A stretch of 64,000 nucleotides of DNA from Haemophilus haemolyticus (GCF_003351405.1 NZ_CP031240.1:1736001-1800000); one strand, 5' to 3'; shown: positions 35,897 to 47,275, numbered from the stretch's first letter. The notes: a model not told the origin generated them from the letters alone. A program made the numbers and translations.

Positions 35897-38761
35897 TTAA
35901 AGTGCCTCAATCGCCTTATACTGCTCTTGGATTTTTTCTAATCCAGATTGATATTCGGCTTGTTTTTCGCGTTCTTTAGCGATAACCGCTTCTGGTGCTT
36001 TAGCCACGAAAGCTTCGTTGCTGAGTTTGTTCTCGATACGTTTAACTTCGTTTTGATATTTTTCAATCTCTTTAGTTAAACGGGCAAGCTCTGCTTCTTT
36101 ATTGATAAAGCCAGCCATTGGTACGAGCAATTCAGCATTACCAACGAGTTTCGCTACCGCAAGTGGTGCTGTTTCATTTGCGGCTAACACTTGAACGTTG
36201 TCTAATTTCGCCATCGCTTTTAAAAGATCGGTCTGTTTTTCGAGAATTTTTGCATTTTCTGCACTTAAATTACGGAATAACAGATCTAATCCTTTGCTTG
36301 GTGCGATGTTGCTTTCTGCACGAATATTACGCACCGCAACAATTACTTCTTTTAACCACTCAATTTCAGCTTCTGCTTCTGGATCAAAGCCGTTTTCTTC
36401 CACTTGTGGGAAAGGTTGTAACATAATGCTGTCAGCCGTAATGCCGACAAAACCTTTTACTTTTTGCCAAATTTCTTCGGTAATAAATGGAATAAGCGGA
36501 TGTGCTAAACGTAATAATTTTTCTAACACGTGAACCAAAGTTTGGCTTGCCGCACGGATTTGTGCTGCGTTACCGTTAGCAAATACTGGTTTAGTCAATT
36601 CTAAATACCAGTCGCAGAATTGGTTCCAGGTAAATTCATAAATCGCATTGGCACAAAGGTCGAAACGATATTGGCTTAATGAATTACGGAAAGTTTCCAC
36701 GGTACGATTGAATTCTGATTGAATCCAACGGTCTGCCACGGAGAATTCAATTTCGCCTTGACTTAAATCTAATTTGTCATTGGTGAGCACGAAACGGCTT
36801 GCATTCCATAATTTATTACAGAAGTTACGGTAGCCTTCCAAGCGTTTCATATCCCAGTTGATATCACGACCGTTTGAAGCCAATGCGGCTAATGTGAAAC
36901 GCAATGCGTCTGTACCGTGAGCGGCAATACCTTCAGCAAATTCTTTGCGGGTTGCTTTAGCAATTTTCTCTGCTAATTGCGGCTGCATCATGTTGCCAGT
37001 GCGTTTTTCAAGTAAATCTTCAAGGCTGATACCGTCAATCATATCGATTGGATCAAGCACGTTGCCTTTTGATTTCGACATTTTTTGACCTTGCTCATCA
37101 CGGATTAAGCCCGTCACGTACACGGTTTTGAATGGCACTTGCGGTTTGCCGTTTTCATCTTTCACAAAGTGCATCGTAAACATAATCATACGCGCAACCC
37201 AGAAGAAGATGATGTCGAAGCCGGTGATTAACACATCTGTTGGATGGAACATTTTGAGCTCTTTAGTCTGCTCTGGCCAGCCTAAAGTTGAGAATGTCCA
37301 CAAACCTGATGAGAACCAGGTGTCTAGCACGTCTTCATCTTGTTTTAACTCAACCGCAGAATCTAAGTTGTATTTTGACCGCACTTCTTCTTCGTTACGA
37401 GCAACATACACGTTACCCTCTGCGTCATACCACGCAGGAATGCGGTGTCCCCACCAAAGTTGGCGAGAGATACACCAATCTTGAATATCACGCATCCAAG
37501 AGAAGTAAAGGTTTTCGTATTGTTTTGGCACGAATTGGATTTCGCCATCTTCCACCGCTTTAATTGCTACATCAGCAAGCGGTTTTACGCTCACATACCA
37601 TTGGTCGGTTAACATCGGCTCAATCGGCACGCCACCACGGTCACCATAAGGGACTTTCAAATCGTGTGGTTTAATTTCGTCTAATAAACCCAACGCTTCA
37701 AAATCTGCGACGATTTTCTTACGTGCAGCAAAACGCTCTAAACCACGGTAATCTACAGGAATAGTCGCTTCATAGTCTGCAAGGGGTTTACCGTTAGTAC
37801 CGATAATTTCCGCTTCATCACGAATATCTGCGTTTAAGGTTAACACGTTAACCATCGGCAAGCTGTGACGCTTACCCACTTCATAGTCGTTAAAGTCGTG
37901 CGCTGGGGTAATTTTCACTACACCGGTACCGAATTCACGATCCACATATTCATCCGCAATAATCGGAATTTCACGATTAGCCAACGGCAGAACGACCGTT
38001 TTACCAATTAAAGATTGATAACGCTCATCTTCAGGATGCACCGCCACTGCCGTATCGCCCAACATAGTTTCTGGACGCGTGGTTGCCACCACTAAATAAT
38101 CTTTACCATCTGCCGTTTTTGCACCGTTTGCTAACGGATAGCGGAAATGCCAAAGGGAACCTTTACTCTCTTTATTTTCAACTTCTAAATCAGAAATCGC
38201 TGTGTGAAGTTTTGGATCCCAGTTTACTAAACGTTTACCACGGTAAATCAAACCTTCTTCGTGCAAACGAACAAACACTTCTTTTACCGCGTTAGATAAA
38301 CCATCATCCATAGTAAAACGCTCACGTTCCCAGTCGATAGAGTTTCCTAAACGACGCATTTGTTGGCTGATTGTGCCACCTGAATAGGCTTTCCAATCCC
38401 AGATTTTGTTGATGAACGCTTCACGACCATAATCGTGGCGAGTTTTGCCTTCTTCTGCGGCAATTTTACGTTCCACCACCATTTGAGTTGCGATACCCGC
38501 GTGGTCTGTGCCCGCTTGCCACAAAGTGTTATGCCCTTCCATACGGTTAAAACGGATTAAAGTATCCATTAAGGTTTGCTGGAACGCGTGTCCCATGTGT
38601 AAGGAACCCGTGACGTTCGGCGGCGGAATCGCAATGCAATAGCTCGGCGCGTTTTCATTTTCAGACGGTTTAAAATAACCGCTCTCTTCCCAATGTTGAT
38701 AAAGGGCTTGTTCCACCGCAGACGGATTAAAACGGTCTGCCATTTCGAATTTTTGTGTCAT
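35897..38761 (-). CDS. valS: Valyl-tRNA synthetase
   Basis: Charges tRNA-Val; 954 residues, full class Ia length. HIGH-type motif [12 protein letters not shown] (about residues 48-59). The editing domain is in the middle (about 200-400, with [17 protein letters not shown]). KMSKSKGNV is at about residue 560. The anticodon domain follows, then a C-terminal tRNA-binding coiled coil (about 885-954, Glu/Lys-rich). Single gene with its own terminator. Confidence 0.97.
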   Translation of the reverse strand: MTQKFEMADRFNPSAVEQALYQHWEESGYFKPSENENAPSYCIAIPPPNVTGSLHMGHAFQQTLMDTLIRFNRMEGHNTLWQAGTDHAGIATQMVVERKIAAEEGKTRHDYGREAFINKIWDWKAYSGGTISQQMRRLGNSIDWERERFTMDDGLSNAVKEVFVRLHEEGLIYRGKRLVNWDPKLHTAISDLEVENKESKGSLWHFRYPLANGAKTADGKDYLVVATTRPETMLGDTAVAVHPEDERYQSLIGKTVVLPLANREIPIIADEYVDREFGTGVVKITPAHDFNDYEVGKRHSLPMVNVLTLNADIRDEAEIIGTNGKPLADYEATIPVDYRGLERFAARKKIVADFEALGLLDEIKPHDLKVPYGDRGGVPIEPMLTDQWYVSVKPLADVAIKAVEDGEIQFVPKQYENLYFSWMRDIQDWCISRQLWWGHRIPAWYDAEGNVYVARNEEEVRSKYNLDSAVELKQDEDVLDTWFSSGLWTFSTLGWPEQTKELKMFHPTDVLITGFDIIFFWVARMIMFTMHFVKDENGKPQVPFKTVYVTGLIRDEQGQKMSKSKGNVLDPIDMIDGISLEDLLEKRTGNMMQPQLAEKIAKATRKEFAEGIAAHGTDALRFTLAALASNGRDINWDMKRLEGYRNFCNKLWNASRFVLTNDKLDLSQGEIEFSVADRWIQSEFNRTVETFRNSLSQYRFDLCANAIYEFTWNQFCDWYLELTKPVFANGNAAQIRAASQTLVHVLEKLLRLAHPLIPFITEEIWQKVKGFVGITADSIMLQPFPQVEENGFDPEAEAEIEWLKEVIVAVRNIRAESNIAPSKGLDLLFRNLSAENAKILEKQTDLLKAMAKLDNVQVLAANETAPLAVAKLVGNAELLVPMAGFINKEAELARLTKEIEKYQNEVKRIENKLSNEAFVAKAPEAVIAKEREKQAEYQSGLEKIQEQYKAIEAL

Positions 38762-38836
38762 TGTTACTCTCTTTTTGTCAGGAGGAATTTATTCCTCCGA
38801 ATATTTTAAATATAGCAGGTTAAATAACCTTATAAA

Positions 38837-39511
38837 TTAATTTTTTTTATTATCCATATATTTTAATGTTTCTTCTGAGACACCTATCATTTTTGCCATT
38901 TTCTTAATATTCATATCATATTCTTGGCAGGCTAATTGATAACCTAACTTACATGATTTTCTAAAAAACTTAGATGATTTTTCTGAGCTTATAGGCACCT
39001 TATATCCTTCTTTATAAATCTGGCCTAAATCATACCCAGCTTTATCAACTACATCTGATGCCTCAGTCAATAATTGAATTGCTTTATTAACGTCCAAAGG
39101 AACACCAAGACCTTCTAGATATAAACGTCCCAGATAATGCTTCGCATATGGAAAATTTTCTTGTACCAATGGAAGGTATAATTTTACAGCCTTATCGTAA
39201 TCTTGCTCTACCCCCTTCCCTTCCAAATACATTGCAGCCAAATTAAACCTAGCAATACTATCACCTGATTTTTCATACCATTTTATGGCTTCAGGATATT
39301 TTCTTTGTTCTTCAGCTATAGTACCGAGCATAGTTGCAGCTCTTTGCGGGCTATTCCCATTCAAGAGTTTCTTATAAATTTTTTCTGCTTCTGAATAATT
39401 TCCTTGTTGAGTGAACTGAACTGCTTGGCTAAACATTCCATTTTCATCAATCGCATTAGCAAAATTAGAAAAAAACATGAACAAAAAAAGAAAGACTACA
39501 CGCTGAAACAT
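38837..39511 (-). CDS. Secreted Sel1-like repeat protein
   Basis: A 224-residue protein with a signal peptide (about residues 1-20, FSNFANA) and several 36-residue Sel1/TPR-type repeats. Examples are ARFNLAAMYLEGKGVEQDYDKAVK and YAKHYLGRLYLEGLGVPLDVNKAIQ, at about 90-160 (given here in part). Sel1 repeats bind other proteins in the envelope. The C-terminus is Lys-rich. It is six bases upstream of the small membrane gene on the same strand. Specific partner unknown. Confidence 0.78.
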   Translation of the reverse strand: MFQRVVFLFLFMFFSNFANAIDENGMFSQAVQFTQQGNYSEAEKIYKKLLNGNSPQRAATMLGTIAEEQRKYPEAIKWYEKSGDSIARFNLAAMYLEGKGVEQDYDKAVKLYLPLVQENFPYAKHYLGRLYLEGLGVPLDVNKAIQLLTEASDVVDKAGYDLGQIYKEGYKVPISSEKSSKFFRKSCKLGYQLACQEYDMNIKKMAKMIGVSEETLKYMDNKKN

Positions 39512-39516
39512 ATGAT

Positions 39517-39780
39517 TTACCTTTTAGATTTATATAAGAAAAAAAGTCCAGTAGAAAAGACAAGTAACGCAAAGATCATTGGCCCCAATAACACTGCATT
39601 CTCACCACCATGATGGTATAAAAATTGCGCTGTAAATGTTAAAGAGTCTAAATTTACCTCACCACCAGTTCCTTTAAGCTTGCTATAATCAAACAATCCA
39701 AGAATTGCAATAAGGGGGGATATTAAAAGAAAAATTTTAGATTGCTTAGCATATTTTGCTTTTTGCGCTTTACTGTCCAT
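39517..39780 (-). CDS. Small two-TM membrane protein, unknown
   Basis: An 87-residue protein, Lys-rich N-terminus, TM segments at about residues 17-30 (IFLLISPLIAILGLF) and 62-80 (VLLGPMIFALLVFSTGLFF). The loop between is polar. I do not recognise it. Lies between the ac4C amidohydrolase and the Sel1 gene with short gaps (7 and 5 bases), suggesting one leftward transcript of three genes. Confidence 0.6.
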   Translation of the reverse strand: MDSKAQKAKYAKQSKIFLLISPLIAILGLFDYSKLKGTGGEVNLDSLTFTAQFLYHHGGENAVLLGPMIFALLVFSTGLFFLYKSKR

Positions 39781-39787
39781 AAAAGTC

Positions 39788-40099
39788 CTAAATTTTTATA
39801 AATTCAATCAAATAAAACTGCTCTTCGTTCGGATAAATCCCCCGAATCACCTCTTTCAATTCTTCCAACTCCATATTCTCCTGCTTCGCATGTTGTTCCG
39901 TCAGTTCATCAAGGGTAATCGGAGACACACTTAATACTTCAATGGTGCAGAAATATTGATTATCTTCAAATCGACCGACTAGTAAAATATCACCTGCTTT
40001 AAAATGGCTTTCGGATTTGTCCCGAATGGTGATGGTTTTACGCCCTGCGAGAATATCGGCTTCAAAGCGTTGATAGAAAGTAATGTCGTTTGGTTTCAT
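39788..40099 (-). CDS. yqfB: N4-acetylcytidine amidohydrolase, ASCH domain (YqfB family)
   Basis: A 103-residue ASCH-fold protein. E. coli YqfB hydrolyses N4-acetylcytidine to cytidine. The catalytic lysine and threonine are kept (Lys21 and Thr24 in GRKTITIRD), as is [12 protein letters not shown] with the later Glu-rich helix [12 protein letters not shown]. The length and order match YqfB closely. It starts the Sel1-containing leftward group. Confidence 0.9.
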   Translation of the reverse strand: MKPNDITFYQRFEADILAGRKTITIRDKSESHFKAGDILLVGRFEDNQYFCTIEVLSVSPITLDELTEQHAKQENMELEELKEVIRGIYPNEEQFYLIEFIKI

Positions 40100-40143
40100 T
40101 TTGATCCTTAAAGAGCGGTTGGATTTTAGAAAGTTTTATGAAA

Positions 40144-40656
40144 CTATCTCAATTCTTTCTTTAAACGATCAATTTCATTTAATAAGCGATATTCCTCTTG
40201 ATGGCAAAAACTCTCAGAACCGAGTTTCTCTCCCTCGCTAGTGCAACGAACTTGCTGATATTGTTGTTCTAGTATTTGTAATATTTTTCGTTTTTCTGTA
40301 TTTGGATCATTTGCCTGCTTTATTTTAGCTGGAGCTGGCGATACTTTAGATAAAACTTGAGTTTCTTGCGTTTTTTGTTGAGTAGTCACATCTACTGTTT
40401 TTTCAGCTTCAACCATTTTTTCTTGTTCAACCGCTTCAGATTTCTGATCTACAACAGAAGTTTTTTCTTTATTTTCTTCTAAAAGAGCAGCTTCCTTTTT
40501 AACATCCTGTTTTGTGGCCTGTTGAGTTTCTTCAACTTTAGGGGTTGCTTCAACTTTAGGTGTGGCTTCAACTTTATTTTCCTGTTTCTCACAAGCTGAA
40601 ATCATCAATACAGCTGTTCCTAATAATAAATTTAAGCAAAATTTGGTTTTCTTCAT
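40144..40656 (-). CDS. Low-complexity lipoprotein, unknown
   Basis: A 170-residue lipoprotein: lipobox ISAC (Cys22), then a Glu/Lys/Val/Thr-rich region (about 25-110) with tandem KVEATP units near residues 28-43 and a likely coiled coil. The C-terminal part has two cysteines (CTSEG and CHQEE) and a helix. It resembles no family I know. It lies between holC and yqfB, probably read with them. Confidence 0.65.
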   Translation of the reverse strand: MKKTKFCLNLLLGTAVLMISACEKQENKVEATPKVEATPKVEETQQATKQDVKKEAALLEENKEKTSVVDQKSEAVEQEKMVEAEKTVDVTTQQKTQETQVLSKVSPAPAKIKQANDPNTEKRKILQILEQQYQQVRCTSEGEKLGSESFCHQEEYRLLNEIDRLKKELR

Positions 40657-40671
40657 AATTACTCCATTCTG

Positions 40672-41106
40672 TTATTCTATATTTTCTGTAGAAAGTACCC
40701 ATCCCAAGGTTCTTAACTGTTTATAACGTTCTCGAGCTTGTGTTTTTAAGGCATCATCTTTCGGTACAAAATCAATAATTTGGGTAAAACTATGGCTAAA
40801 ATCTGGGATTTCTTGTTGCAAATTAATTAACACATCACGACGTTGTAAATTTCGTTTCCCAAGCCATGAAATCTCTATCGGTGTGGGATATTGTGTTGCC
40901 TCACCCGATAAATTATGCGGAACAAATTCATTAGGATCTCGTTGCCACAAACGCTCATCAATCTCTAAGGCTTGAGCCTCACTTTCACAGCTAATCAATA
41001 CTTTTTTCCCTGATCGCCATATTGAAGCAGCAAGATTACAGGCTATTTCTTCGACAGTTAATGTACAATCTTCCGTAAGAATGTAAAATTGCGCAGTTTT
41101 TGCCAT
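40672..41106 (-). CDS. holC: DNA polymerase III chi subunit
   Basis: A 144-residue part of the clamp-loader complex that links SSB to the psi subunit. AQFYILTED starts the fold; CNLAASIWRSGKKVLISCES and LWQRDPNEFVPHNL (about residues 23-65) match HolC. In other bacteria holC is near valS, as here (about 2 kb apart), which supports the call. Separate short gaps to the lipoprotein gene suggest a common leftward transcript. Confidence 0.94.
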   Translation of the reverse strand: MAKTAQFYILTEDCTLTVEEIACNLAASIWRSGKKVLISCESEAQALEIDERLWQRDPNEFVPHNLSGEATQYPTPIEISWLGKRNLQRRDVLINLQQEIPDFSHSFTQIIDFVPKDDALKTQARERYKQLRTLGWVLSTENIE

Positions 41107-41227
41107 TTTAGCCCCGTTATTTTCTCAATCTTGCCCTATAAAAAGGGTGAAATTTTAACGAAAAAACCCTAAAAAATAAATAATTAAATATACATTATTA
41201 CAAATGCGTGAAAATCCACCGCACTTT

Positions 41228-41243
41228 TATGATCTATGTCACA
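41228..41243 (+). promoter_or_regulatory. CRP-like site upstream of fumC
   Basis: TATGA-TCTATG-TCACA, nine of ten half-site matches with standard spacing, about 100 bases before the fumC start. CRP control of a TCA enzyme would be normal. Confidence 0.45.
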
Positions 41244-41340
41244 AAACTGATTTTTAACGTTTTTGTTACGTTCCACTCATAACTCTGAAGTGTTAAAATC
41301 AACTCAGTATTAATTTTCATTCAATTCATAGGAGTACAGA

Positions 41341-42735
41341 ATGGCATTTCGTATTGAAAAAGACACAATGGGTGAAGTTCAAGTTCCAGCAGATAAATAC
41401 TGGGCTGCACAAACTGAACGTTCACGCAATAACTTTAAAATTGGTCCTGCCGCATCAATGCCACATGAAATTATTGAAGCTTTTGGCTATTTAAAGAAAG
41501 CAGCCGCATTTGCTAATCATGATTTAGGTGTATTACCTCTTGAAAAACGTAATTTAATTGCTCAGGCTTGTGACGAAATTTTAGCAAATAAATTAGACGA
41601 TCAATTCCCACTCGTTATTTGGCAAACTGGTTCTGGTACACAATCTAATATGAATGTGAACGAAGTCGTTGCCAATCGTGCGCATGTGCTAAACGGTGGT
41701 AAATTAGGTGAAAAATCTATTATTCACCCAAATGATGATGTGAACAAATCACAATCTTCAAATGATACTTTCCCAACGGCAATGCACATTGCTGCATATA
41801 AAAAAGTAGTTGAACACACCATTCCTTGTGTTGAACGTTTACAAAAAACTTTTGCAGCAAAATCTGAAGCCTTCAAAAACGTAGTAAAAATTGGCCGCAC
41901 TCACTTAATGGATGCAACGCCACTCACATTAGGTCAAGAATTTTCGGCTTATGCGGCTCAATTAGATTTCGGCTTAAAAGCATTAAAAAATACTCTTCCG
42001 CATTTAAGTCAATTAGCATTGGGTGGCACCGCGGTTGGCACAGGTTTGAACACGCCAAAAGGCTATGATGTGAAAGTGGCAGATTACATAGCAAAATTCA
42101 CCGCACTTCCATTTGTCACTGCAGATAATAAATTTGAAGCATTAGCCGCTCATGATGCGATTGTTGAAACTCACGGTGCATTACGTCAATTAGCAATGAG
42201 TTTATTTAAGATTGCGAACGATATTCGTCTATTAGCATCAGGCCCTCGTTCAGGAATTGGCGAAATTTTAATTCCTGAAAATGAACCGGGTTCTTCAATC
42301 ATGCCGGGTAAAGTCAACCCAACTCAATGTGAAGCGATGACAATGGTCTGCGCACAAGTATTTGGTAACGACACCACAATCGCATTTGTGGGTTCACAAG
42401 GTCACTTCCAATTAAATGTGTTCAACCCTGTGATGATTGCAAACTTCTTACAATCTGCTCAATTATTAGGTGATGCTTGCGTATCTTTCGATGAACACTG
42501 TGCTGTGGGTATTGAACCAAACTATCCAAGAATTAAACAACAACTTGAAAATTCATTGATGTTGGTGACCGCACTTAATACGCATATTGGCTATGAAAAC
42601 GCGGCTAAAATTGCAAAAACAGCGCACAAAAATGGCACCACATTACGTGAAGAAGCGATTAATTTAGGCTTAGTTTCTGCAGAAGATTTTGATAAATGGG
42701 TTCGCCCTGAAGATATGGTGGGTAGCCTAAAATAA
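41341..42735 (+). CDS. fumC: Fumarate hydratase class II
   Basis: Interconverts fumarate and malate; 464 residues, a homotetramer without iron. Motifs: [19 protein letters not shown] (about residues 99-117), [17 protein letters not shown] (about 187-203) and the signature [13 protein letters not shown] (about 318-330). RBS AGGAG. Single gene with a terminator. This oxygen-stable form is the one expected in H. influenzae. Confidence 0.97.
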   Translation: MAFRIEKDTMGEVQVPADKYWAAQTERSRNNFKIGPAASMPHEIIEAFGYLKKAAAFANHDLGVLPLEKRNLIAQACDEILANKLDDQFPLVIWQTGSGTQSNMNVNEVVANRAHVLNGGKLGEKSIIHPNDDVNKSQSSNDTFPTAMHIAAYKKVVEHTIPCVERLQKTFAAKSEAFKNVVKIGRTHLMDATPLTLGQEFSAYAAQLDFGLKALKNTLPHLSQLALGGTAVGTGLNTPKGYDVKVADYIAKFTALPFVTADNKFEALAAHDAIVETHGALRQLAMSLFKIANDIRLLASGPRSGIGEILIPENEPGSSIMPGKVNPTQCEAMTMVCAQVFGNDTTIAFVGSQGHFQLNVFNPVMIANFLQSAQLLGDACVSFDEHCAVGIEPNYPRIKQQLENSLMLVTALNTHIGYENAAKIAKTAHKNGTTLREEAINLGLVSAEDFDKWVRPEDMVGSLK

Positions 42736-42768
42736 TACACCGCACAAATTAACATCAGTAATATTAAA

Positions 42769-42793
42769 GGCGAGTAAAATTACTCGCCTTTTT
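42769..42793 (+). terminator. Terminator after fumC
   Basis: GGCGAGTAA-AA-TTACTCGCC followed by five T. Confidence 0.9.
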
Positions 42794-42862
42794 ACTCGTT
42801 TCTCATTTGTTTTTTGATGCGGTTTGTTATAATCAACACAATTTTATTCACGGCAATTTATT

Positions 42863-43471
42863 ATGAAAATGAAATCCCTTTTTGTGGCAATGATAACGTT
42901 TTTTTCTGCCGCACCTTTTGCTCATTGGCAACCCATCGGAAATGCCGAATACACTTGGGGGCCGTTCCATGTTTATACCATTGGCTTATTTTCCGAAACG
43001 GGCACTTATCAAGAAAATGAACGCCCATTAATGCTCTCTTTCAAATATGAAAAACCGATTGAAGGAAAAAATTTTGCGATTACGCTTATTAAAGAAATCG
43101 AAACATTAAAACTTAATGATGGCGATACTCAAAGTTGGCTTAAAGAAATGCAATCCACATTTCCGGATTTCTCACCAAACGATATTTTAAACTATATTGC
43201 CTTACCCGATAGAGGTTACTTTGTATTAAATGATACAGTTTTGGAACACGATTTTGATGCTAAATTTAATCAAGCATTTATCGGCATCTGGCTTGCACCG
43301 AATAGTACTTTTGTAAAACTTCAGCCACAATTATTAGGTAAAACTAAAAGCAATCATGAAGCGACTGAATTTTATCTCAAACCTGAAATTGAATCCGTTG
43401 ATGAACAAGATTCAATGCCTGAATTGCCGCCACATTATTTATTAGATAATCAGAAAAAATCCGAAGGATAA
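42863..43471 (+). CDS. Secreted chalcone isomerase-like-fold protein
   Basis: A 202-residue exported protein: signal peptide to about residue 20 (SAAPFA), then a domain with EYTWGPFHVYTIGLFSETG, LMLSFKYEKPI and GIWLAPNSTF, which resembles the chalcone-isomerase-like family (Chalcone_3) of periplasmic proteins. These are not known to act as isomerases in bacteria. Own promoter region; C-terminus is polar and probably unstructured. Function unknown. Confidence 0.7.
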   Translation: MKMKSLFVAMITFFSAAPFAHWQPIGNAEYTWGPFHVYTIGLFSETGTYQENERPLMLSFKYEKPIEGKNFAITLIKEIETLKLNDGDTQSWLKEMQSTFPDFSPNDILNYIALPDRGYFVLNDTVLEHDFDAKFNQAFIGIWLAPNSTFVKLQPQLLGKTKSNHEATEFYLKPEIESVDEQDSMPELPPHYLLDNQKKSEG

Positions 43472-43500
43472 ATTCAGTTTTTATATTTTGAACCATAAAA

Positions 43501-43545
43501 AATACCTGTTTCCAAATAAATTTTATTATCAAGGAAACAGGTATT
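43501..43545 (-). terminator. Terminator beyond rnm
   Basis: AATACCTGTTTCC..GGAAACAGGTATT, a 13-pair stem with a T run on the minus strand, past the rnm stop. The stem can also serve the plus-strand gene before it. Confidence 0.8.
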
Positions 43546-43571
43546 TATTATTTTGAACATTATCTATCTAG

Positions 43572-44396
43572 CTAAAATTTTTCCCAAACAGGGATAACGC
43601 CATCAACTAAATCTAAATTTTTTCCTAACTCAATCCAACCACAAGGGAAATGAAAATCGGAGCCAACGGATCCCAGCAGATCAAATTCTTTTGCCCAACG
43701 AGCAAGCATTTGACGTTGATCTTTTGTCTGACCACAATCCGCCATTTCCATGCCATCACCACCCCAAGCCTTGAAATCGGTTATCAGCTTACGCACCCAT
43801 TTCCCCGTCATGTTATAACGTAATGGATGCGCAATAATAGCTATACCACCTGCTACATGGATTGTCTCAATCGCGGTGGGAATATCTGTCCATTCTGCTT
43901 TGACAAATGCCGATTTTCCTTGTCCTAAATAGCGTTTAAAGGCTTGACCATCATTAGATACCTTACCAATCTTCACCAAATAACGTGCGTAATGAGCACG
44001 CGTCACTTCGCCATCGGCTAAGGCTTTTGCACCTTCATAAGCATGAGGAATCCCTGCTTTTTCTAATTTATCGCCAATTTCCACCGCTCTTTTTTCGCGT
44101 AATGCCTTTTGACTTTGCAAAAGTGCGGTCATTTGGGGATGAGTTTTATCGAAGTTTAATCCTACAATATGAATCCCTCGCCCTTCCCAATTTGTGGAGA
44201 TTTCTACTCCAGTAATTAATTCAATGCCTACTTCTTTCGCTGCAATCTCAGCTTCATCAATGCCTGCAATAGTATCGTGATCGCATAATGCCAGCACGTT
44301 CACGCCTTGCGCATAAGCGCGATGTACTAATTCAGTTGGGCTCAACACCCCATCTGATGCGGTGCTGTGACAATGTAAGTCATATTTTTTTGTCAT
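43572..44396 (-). CDS. rnm: PHP-domain 5'-3' exoribonuclease / nucleotide phosphatase (RNase AM, TrpH)
   Basis: A 274-residue PHP phosphoesterase. Motif LHCHSTASDG (residues 7-16), ALCDHDTIAGI (about 36-46), GVEISTNW and GSDFHFP near the C-terminus supply the metal-binding His/Asp/Glu. The E. coli homologue (YciV/TrpH) removes short 5' RNA ends in rRNA maturation and acts on 3',5'-bisphosphonucleotides. It overlaps the pyrD stop by one base, so the two are coupled. Older name trpH does not mean a role in tryptophan synthesis. Confidence 0.9.
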   Translation of the reverse strand: MTKKYDLHCHSTASDGVLSPTELVHRAYAQGVNVLALCDHDTIAGIDEAEIAAKEVGIELITGVEISTNWEGRGIHIVGLNFDKTHPQMTALLQSQKALREKRAVEIGDKLEKAGIPHAYEGAKALADGEVTRAHYARYLVKIGKVSNDGQAFKRYLGQGKSAFVKAEWTDIPTAIETIHVAGGIAIIAHPLRYNMTGKWVRKLITDFKAWGGDGMEMADCGQTKDQRQMLARWAKEFDLLGSVGSDFHFPCGWIELGKNLDLVDGVIPVWEKF

Positions 44397-45415
44397 TATT
44401 TAATACTTTTTACTAATTCTTTTACTAATTTTGGACCGTGATAAATCAATCCTGAATAAACTTGCAACAACTCTGCACCAGCCTCAATTTTCTCTTGCGC
44501 ATTTTGCAAGCCATCAATGCCGCCGCTACCAATAATCGGGATCTGACCTTTTAATTCTTGATGTAATCGCTTAATAATCTCTGTGCTTTTATGCTGCAAC
44601 GGCTTTCCACTTAATCCGCCTTGCTGTTCCGCATTTTTCATCCCCATAACCGTATCACGAGAAACCGTGGTATTCGTTGCAATAACGCCATCCATTTTAT
44701 GACGAACCAACGTATCCGCAATTTGCACTAATTCACTTTCCGTTAAATCTGGTGCAATTTTTACCGCAATCGGCACATATTTATTGTATTGGTTTGCCAA
44801 AACAGCTTGACGATCCTTGATGCTTCGCAATAAATCATCAAAATAGTCACCATATTGTAACTGACGCAAATCCGGTGTATTGGGTGATGAAATATTCACC
44901 GTAATGTAACCTGCATAGTTATAGGCTTTGTTCAAACAGAAAATATAATCATCTTTGCCTTGTTCTAAAGGTGTGAATTTATTCTTACCAATATTGATGC
45001 CAATCACGCCTTGATAACGTGCGTTTTTCACATTTTCTATAAGATAGTCAATACCATTATTATTAAAACCATTACGGTTAATAATACCTTCAGCTTCAAT
45101 CAAGCGAAACTGACGTGGCTTTGTATTCCCATCTTGTGCAACAGGCGTGACAGTCCCTACTTCGAGAAAACCGAAACCCAATGCACCGAAACCATCAATC
45201 GCATCGCCATTTTTATCCGCTCCTGCCGCTAATCCAATGGGATTAGGGAAATTCACACCCATTACCGTTTTCTGAAAGCCTTTGGGAGCATGAATAATAG
45301 ATTTTAAGATCGATTGAAATAAAGGATTACCGGCTAATTTCAAGCATTGAATCGTGAAATTATGAGCCTTTTCAGCATCCATTTGGAAAATGCCGCGACG
45401 GAATAATTGATACAT
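44396..45415 (-). CDS. pyrD: Dihydroorotate dehydrogenase (quinone), class 2
   Basis: Membrane-associated flavoenzyme of pyrimidine synthesis; 339 residues. The N-terminal helical part binds quinone (about residues 1-40). FMN-site segments: [15 protein letters not shown] (about 62-76), [15 protein letters not shown] with the active-site serine (about 175) and IIGSGGIDG near residue 296. Single-base overlap with rnm downstream; an uptake-sequence pair lies upstream (45451-45477). Confidence 0.96.
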   Translation of the reverse strand: MYQLFRRGIFQMDAEKAHNFTIQCLKLAGNPLFQSILKSIIHAPKGFQKTVMGVNFPNPIGLAAGADKNGDAIDGFGALGFGFLEVGTVTPVAQDGNTKPRQFRLIEAEGIINRNGFNNNGIDYLIENVKNARYQGVIGINIGKNKFTPLEQGKDDYIFCLNKAYNYAGYITVNISSPNTPDLRQLQYGDYFDDLLRSIKDRQAVLANQYNKYVPIAVKIAPDLTESELVQIADTLVRHKMDGVIATNTTVSRDTVMGMKNAEQQGGLSGKPLQHKSTEIIKRLHQELKGQIPIIGSGGIDGLQNAQEKIEAGAELLQVYSGLIYHGPKLVKELVKSIK

Positions 45416-45682
45416 ACTCGTTTATCTCTCGGGATAGTTGACTGTAAGAAAGTGCGGTTAATTTTCACCGCACTTTAAAGGGAAGACAGCTTGTATTCTA
45501 CGAGGAACAAAGATGATGTGCAAATAATAAAAAATCTAATTAATAAAAAATCATCCTATTTCTCATTAGAGTTATCATAACATATAAAATTTTATATATT
45601 TTTAATAAAAAATTAACATTGATTTTTCTATTGGTAATAATTATAGTAAAAAAATAAAATAGCTCAACTAATTGGAGAAACA

Positions 45683-47275
45683 ATGAAGTCCAGTTTAAAA
45701 TCATTTATCATCTTAGCTTACCCCCTAATACTATTGATTAGCGAAATAATTTATCGAAATATATTTAATATTCCTCCACTTGGTCGTTATATTGAAACTT
45801 ACAGCATTAACTTATTACTTATCATTTTTCTTATTTTCTCAAAATATAAAATCACTAAATTCTTTGTTTGTTTATTTTTTGCATCCTCTGTTATTATTAA
45901 CTCTGGACATTACGCAGTATATGATAATTGGATCAATGGCACAAATTACTTCCTGATGTTCAAAGAAATTGGGGAAGTCTCTCATGTTGGTATTACAATG
46001 TTGGATCGCGTTGGACCACCTGTAATTTACTCATTATTGGAAACTATTATTTTTATTTCTGCATTATTTATATATCCTACAAGAAAAGTAAGCAAGTATT
46101 GTATATCTGATATTTTATTTATTTGCTTATTCCTCTACTTATTTAGTAGATCATTTTATTCTACGCAAGAATTAGGCGTTACTTCCAATCCTGCGTATTC
46201 TAGAGTAAAAAGTAATTTCTTTTCTGTAGGTAATTTCATCGGAAAAGTTATTCCTTATGAAACATTCAACTTAAGTCAAGTAAAAGACTATTTACATCCA
46301 ACTCCCGCAATTATATCTTCACCTGATGTAAACAATATTATTTTTATTATGGGAGAAAGTTTAAGTTCAAAACACGTCGATTATTTCGGTTATGAACGAG
46401 AAACTATGCCTTTTATTCGACAATTAGCCAACGAAAATCCTAATGTTTTATTAAAAGAAGCGTATAGTGCAGGCTTAATGACCGCCATCTCTGTACCTGC
46501 ACTTTTCAATGCAATTCCCCGTCCAAATGGACTAAAACAAATAATGAAAGGCGATACGAATTTCTTCAAACTAGCAAAACTTCAAGGATTTGATACTCAT
46601 TTTTATACTGCACAACCAGAACACGCAATGATGATTATGAGTATTATGGGAAAAAGTTGGATGAATCACCAAATCACCCCAACGCAGTTGGGTTTATCAC
46701 CAGAGCAAGGAATGAACGATCATAAACTCTTCCCTCTATTACAAAAAATTGATCTTGATAAACAAAAAAATTTTATTGTGCTACATCAACGAGGTTCACA
46801 TAGCCCCTATGCTGAATATTTAAAAGAAGAAGATAGAATCTTTAAAGATGGCTCCCCCTTAGATAATTATGACAGCACAGTTTATAATACTGATCAATTT
46901 ATTCAAAAAGTATTTAATTATCTCAAACAACGAGGAAAAGATGATTATGTTTTAATTTATACCTCAGATCACGGGCAATTTGTTACCAAAAATCATTACA
47001 ATCAAGGGACAACGGCAGAAGATCAATATCTTGTACCAGTATTTATTTATACAAAAAATGAAAAGATCCAACAAAAATTAAAAGAATTTGATCAGTGTAA
47101 GCGATTATTCCATCAACAACTTTCGACTTTAGTTATCAATATTATGGGATTTGATATGCCTATATCTAGTTGTGAAAATGGTGTCATTAATTCACACATG
47201 ATTACTGGTGATTATGGCTATCTTTCTGTTAAACCAGCAAATCCACCAGCTTTTATTAATCCTAATAGAAAATAA
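45683..47275 (+). CDS. Phosphoethanolamine transferase (EptA/sulfatase family)
   Basis: A 530-residue inner-membrane enzyme with about five N-terminal TM segments (residues 7-165) and a periplasmic alkaline-phosphatase-like domain. Metal and nucleophile residues: MGESLSSKHVDYFGY (Glu, about 223) and LMTAISVP (Thr, about 263, the likely phospho-acceptor). HQRGSHSPY and YTSDHGQ (about 365 and 431) complete the site. It would add phosphoethanolamine to lipooligosaccharide (lipid A or heptose). The exact acceptor cannot be told, so no symbol. Low GC in the N-terminal half and upstream gap. Confidence 0.88.
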   Translation: MKSSLKSFIILAYPLILLISEIIYRNIFNIPPLGRYIETYSINLLLIIFLIFSKYKITKFFVCLFFASSVIINSGHYAVYDNWINGTNYFLMFKEIGEVSHVGITMLDRVGPPVIYSLLETIIFISALFIYPTRKVSKYCISDILFICLFLYLFSRSFYSTQELGVTSNPAYSRVKSNFFSVGNFIGKVIPYETFNLSQVKDYLHPTPAIISSPDVNNIIFIMGESLSSKHVDYFGYERETMPFIRQLANENPNVLLKEAYSAGLMTAISVPALFNAIPRPNGLKQIMKGDTNFFKLAKLQGFDTHFYTAQPEHAMMIMSIMGKSWMNHQITPTQLGLSPEQGMNDHKLFPLLQKIDLDKQKNFIVLHQRGSHSPYAEYLKEEDRIFKDGSPLDNYDSTVYNTDQFIQKVFNYLKQRGKDDYVLIYTSDHGQFVTKNHYNQGTTAEDQYLVPVFIYTKNEKIQQKLKEFDQCKRLFHQQLSTLVINIMGFDMPISSCENGVINSHMITGDYGYLSVKPANPPAFINPNRK

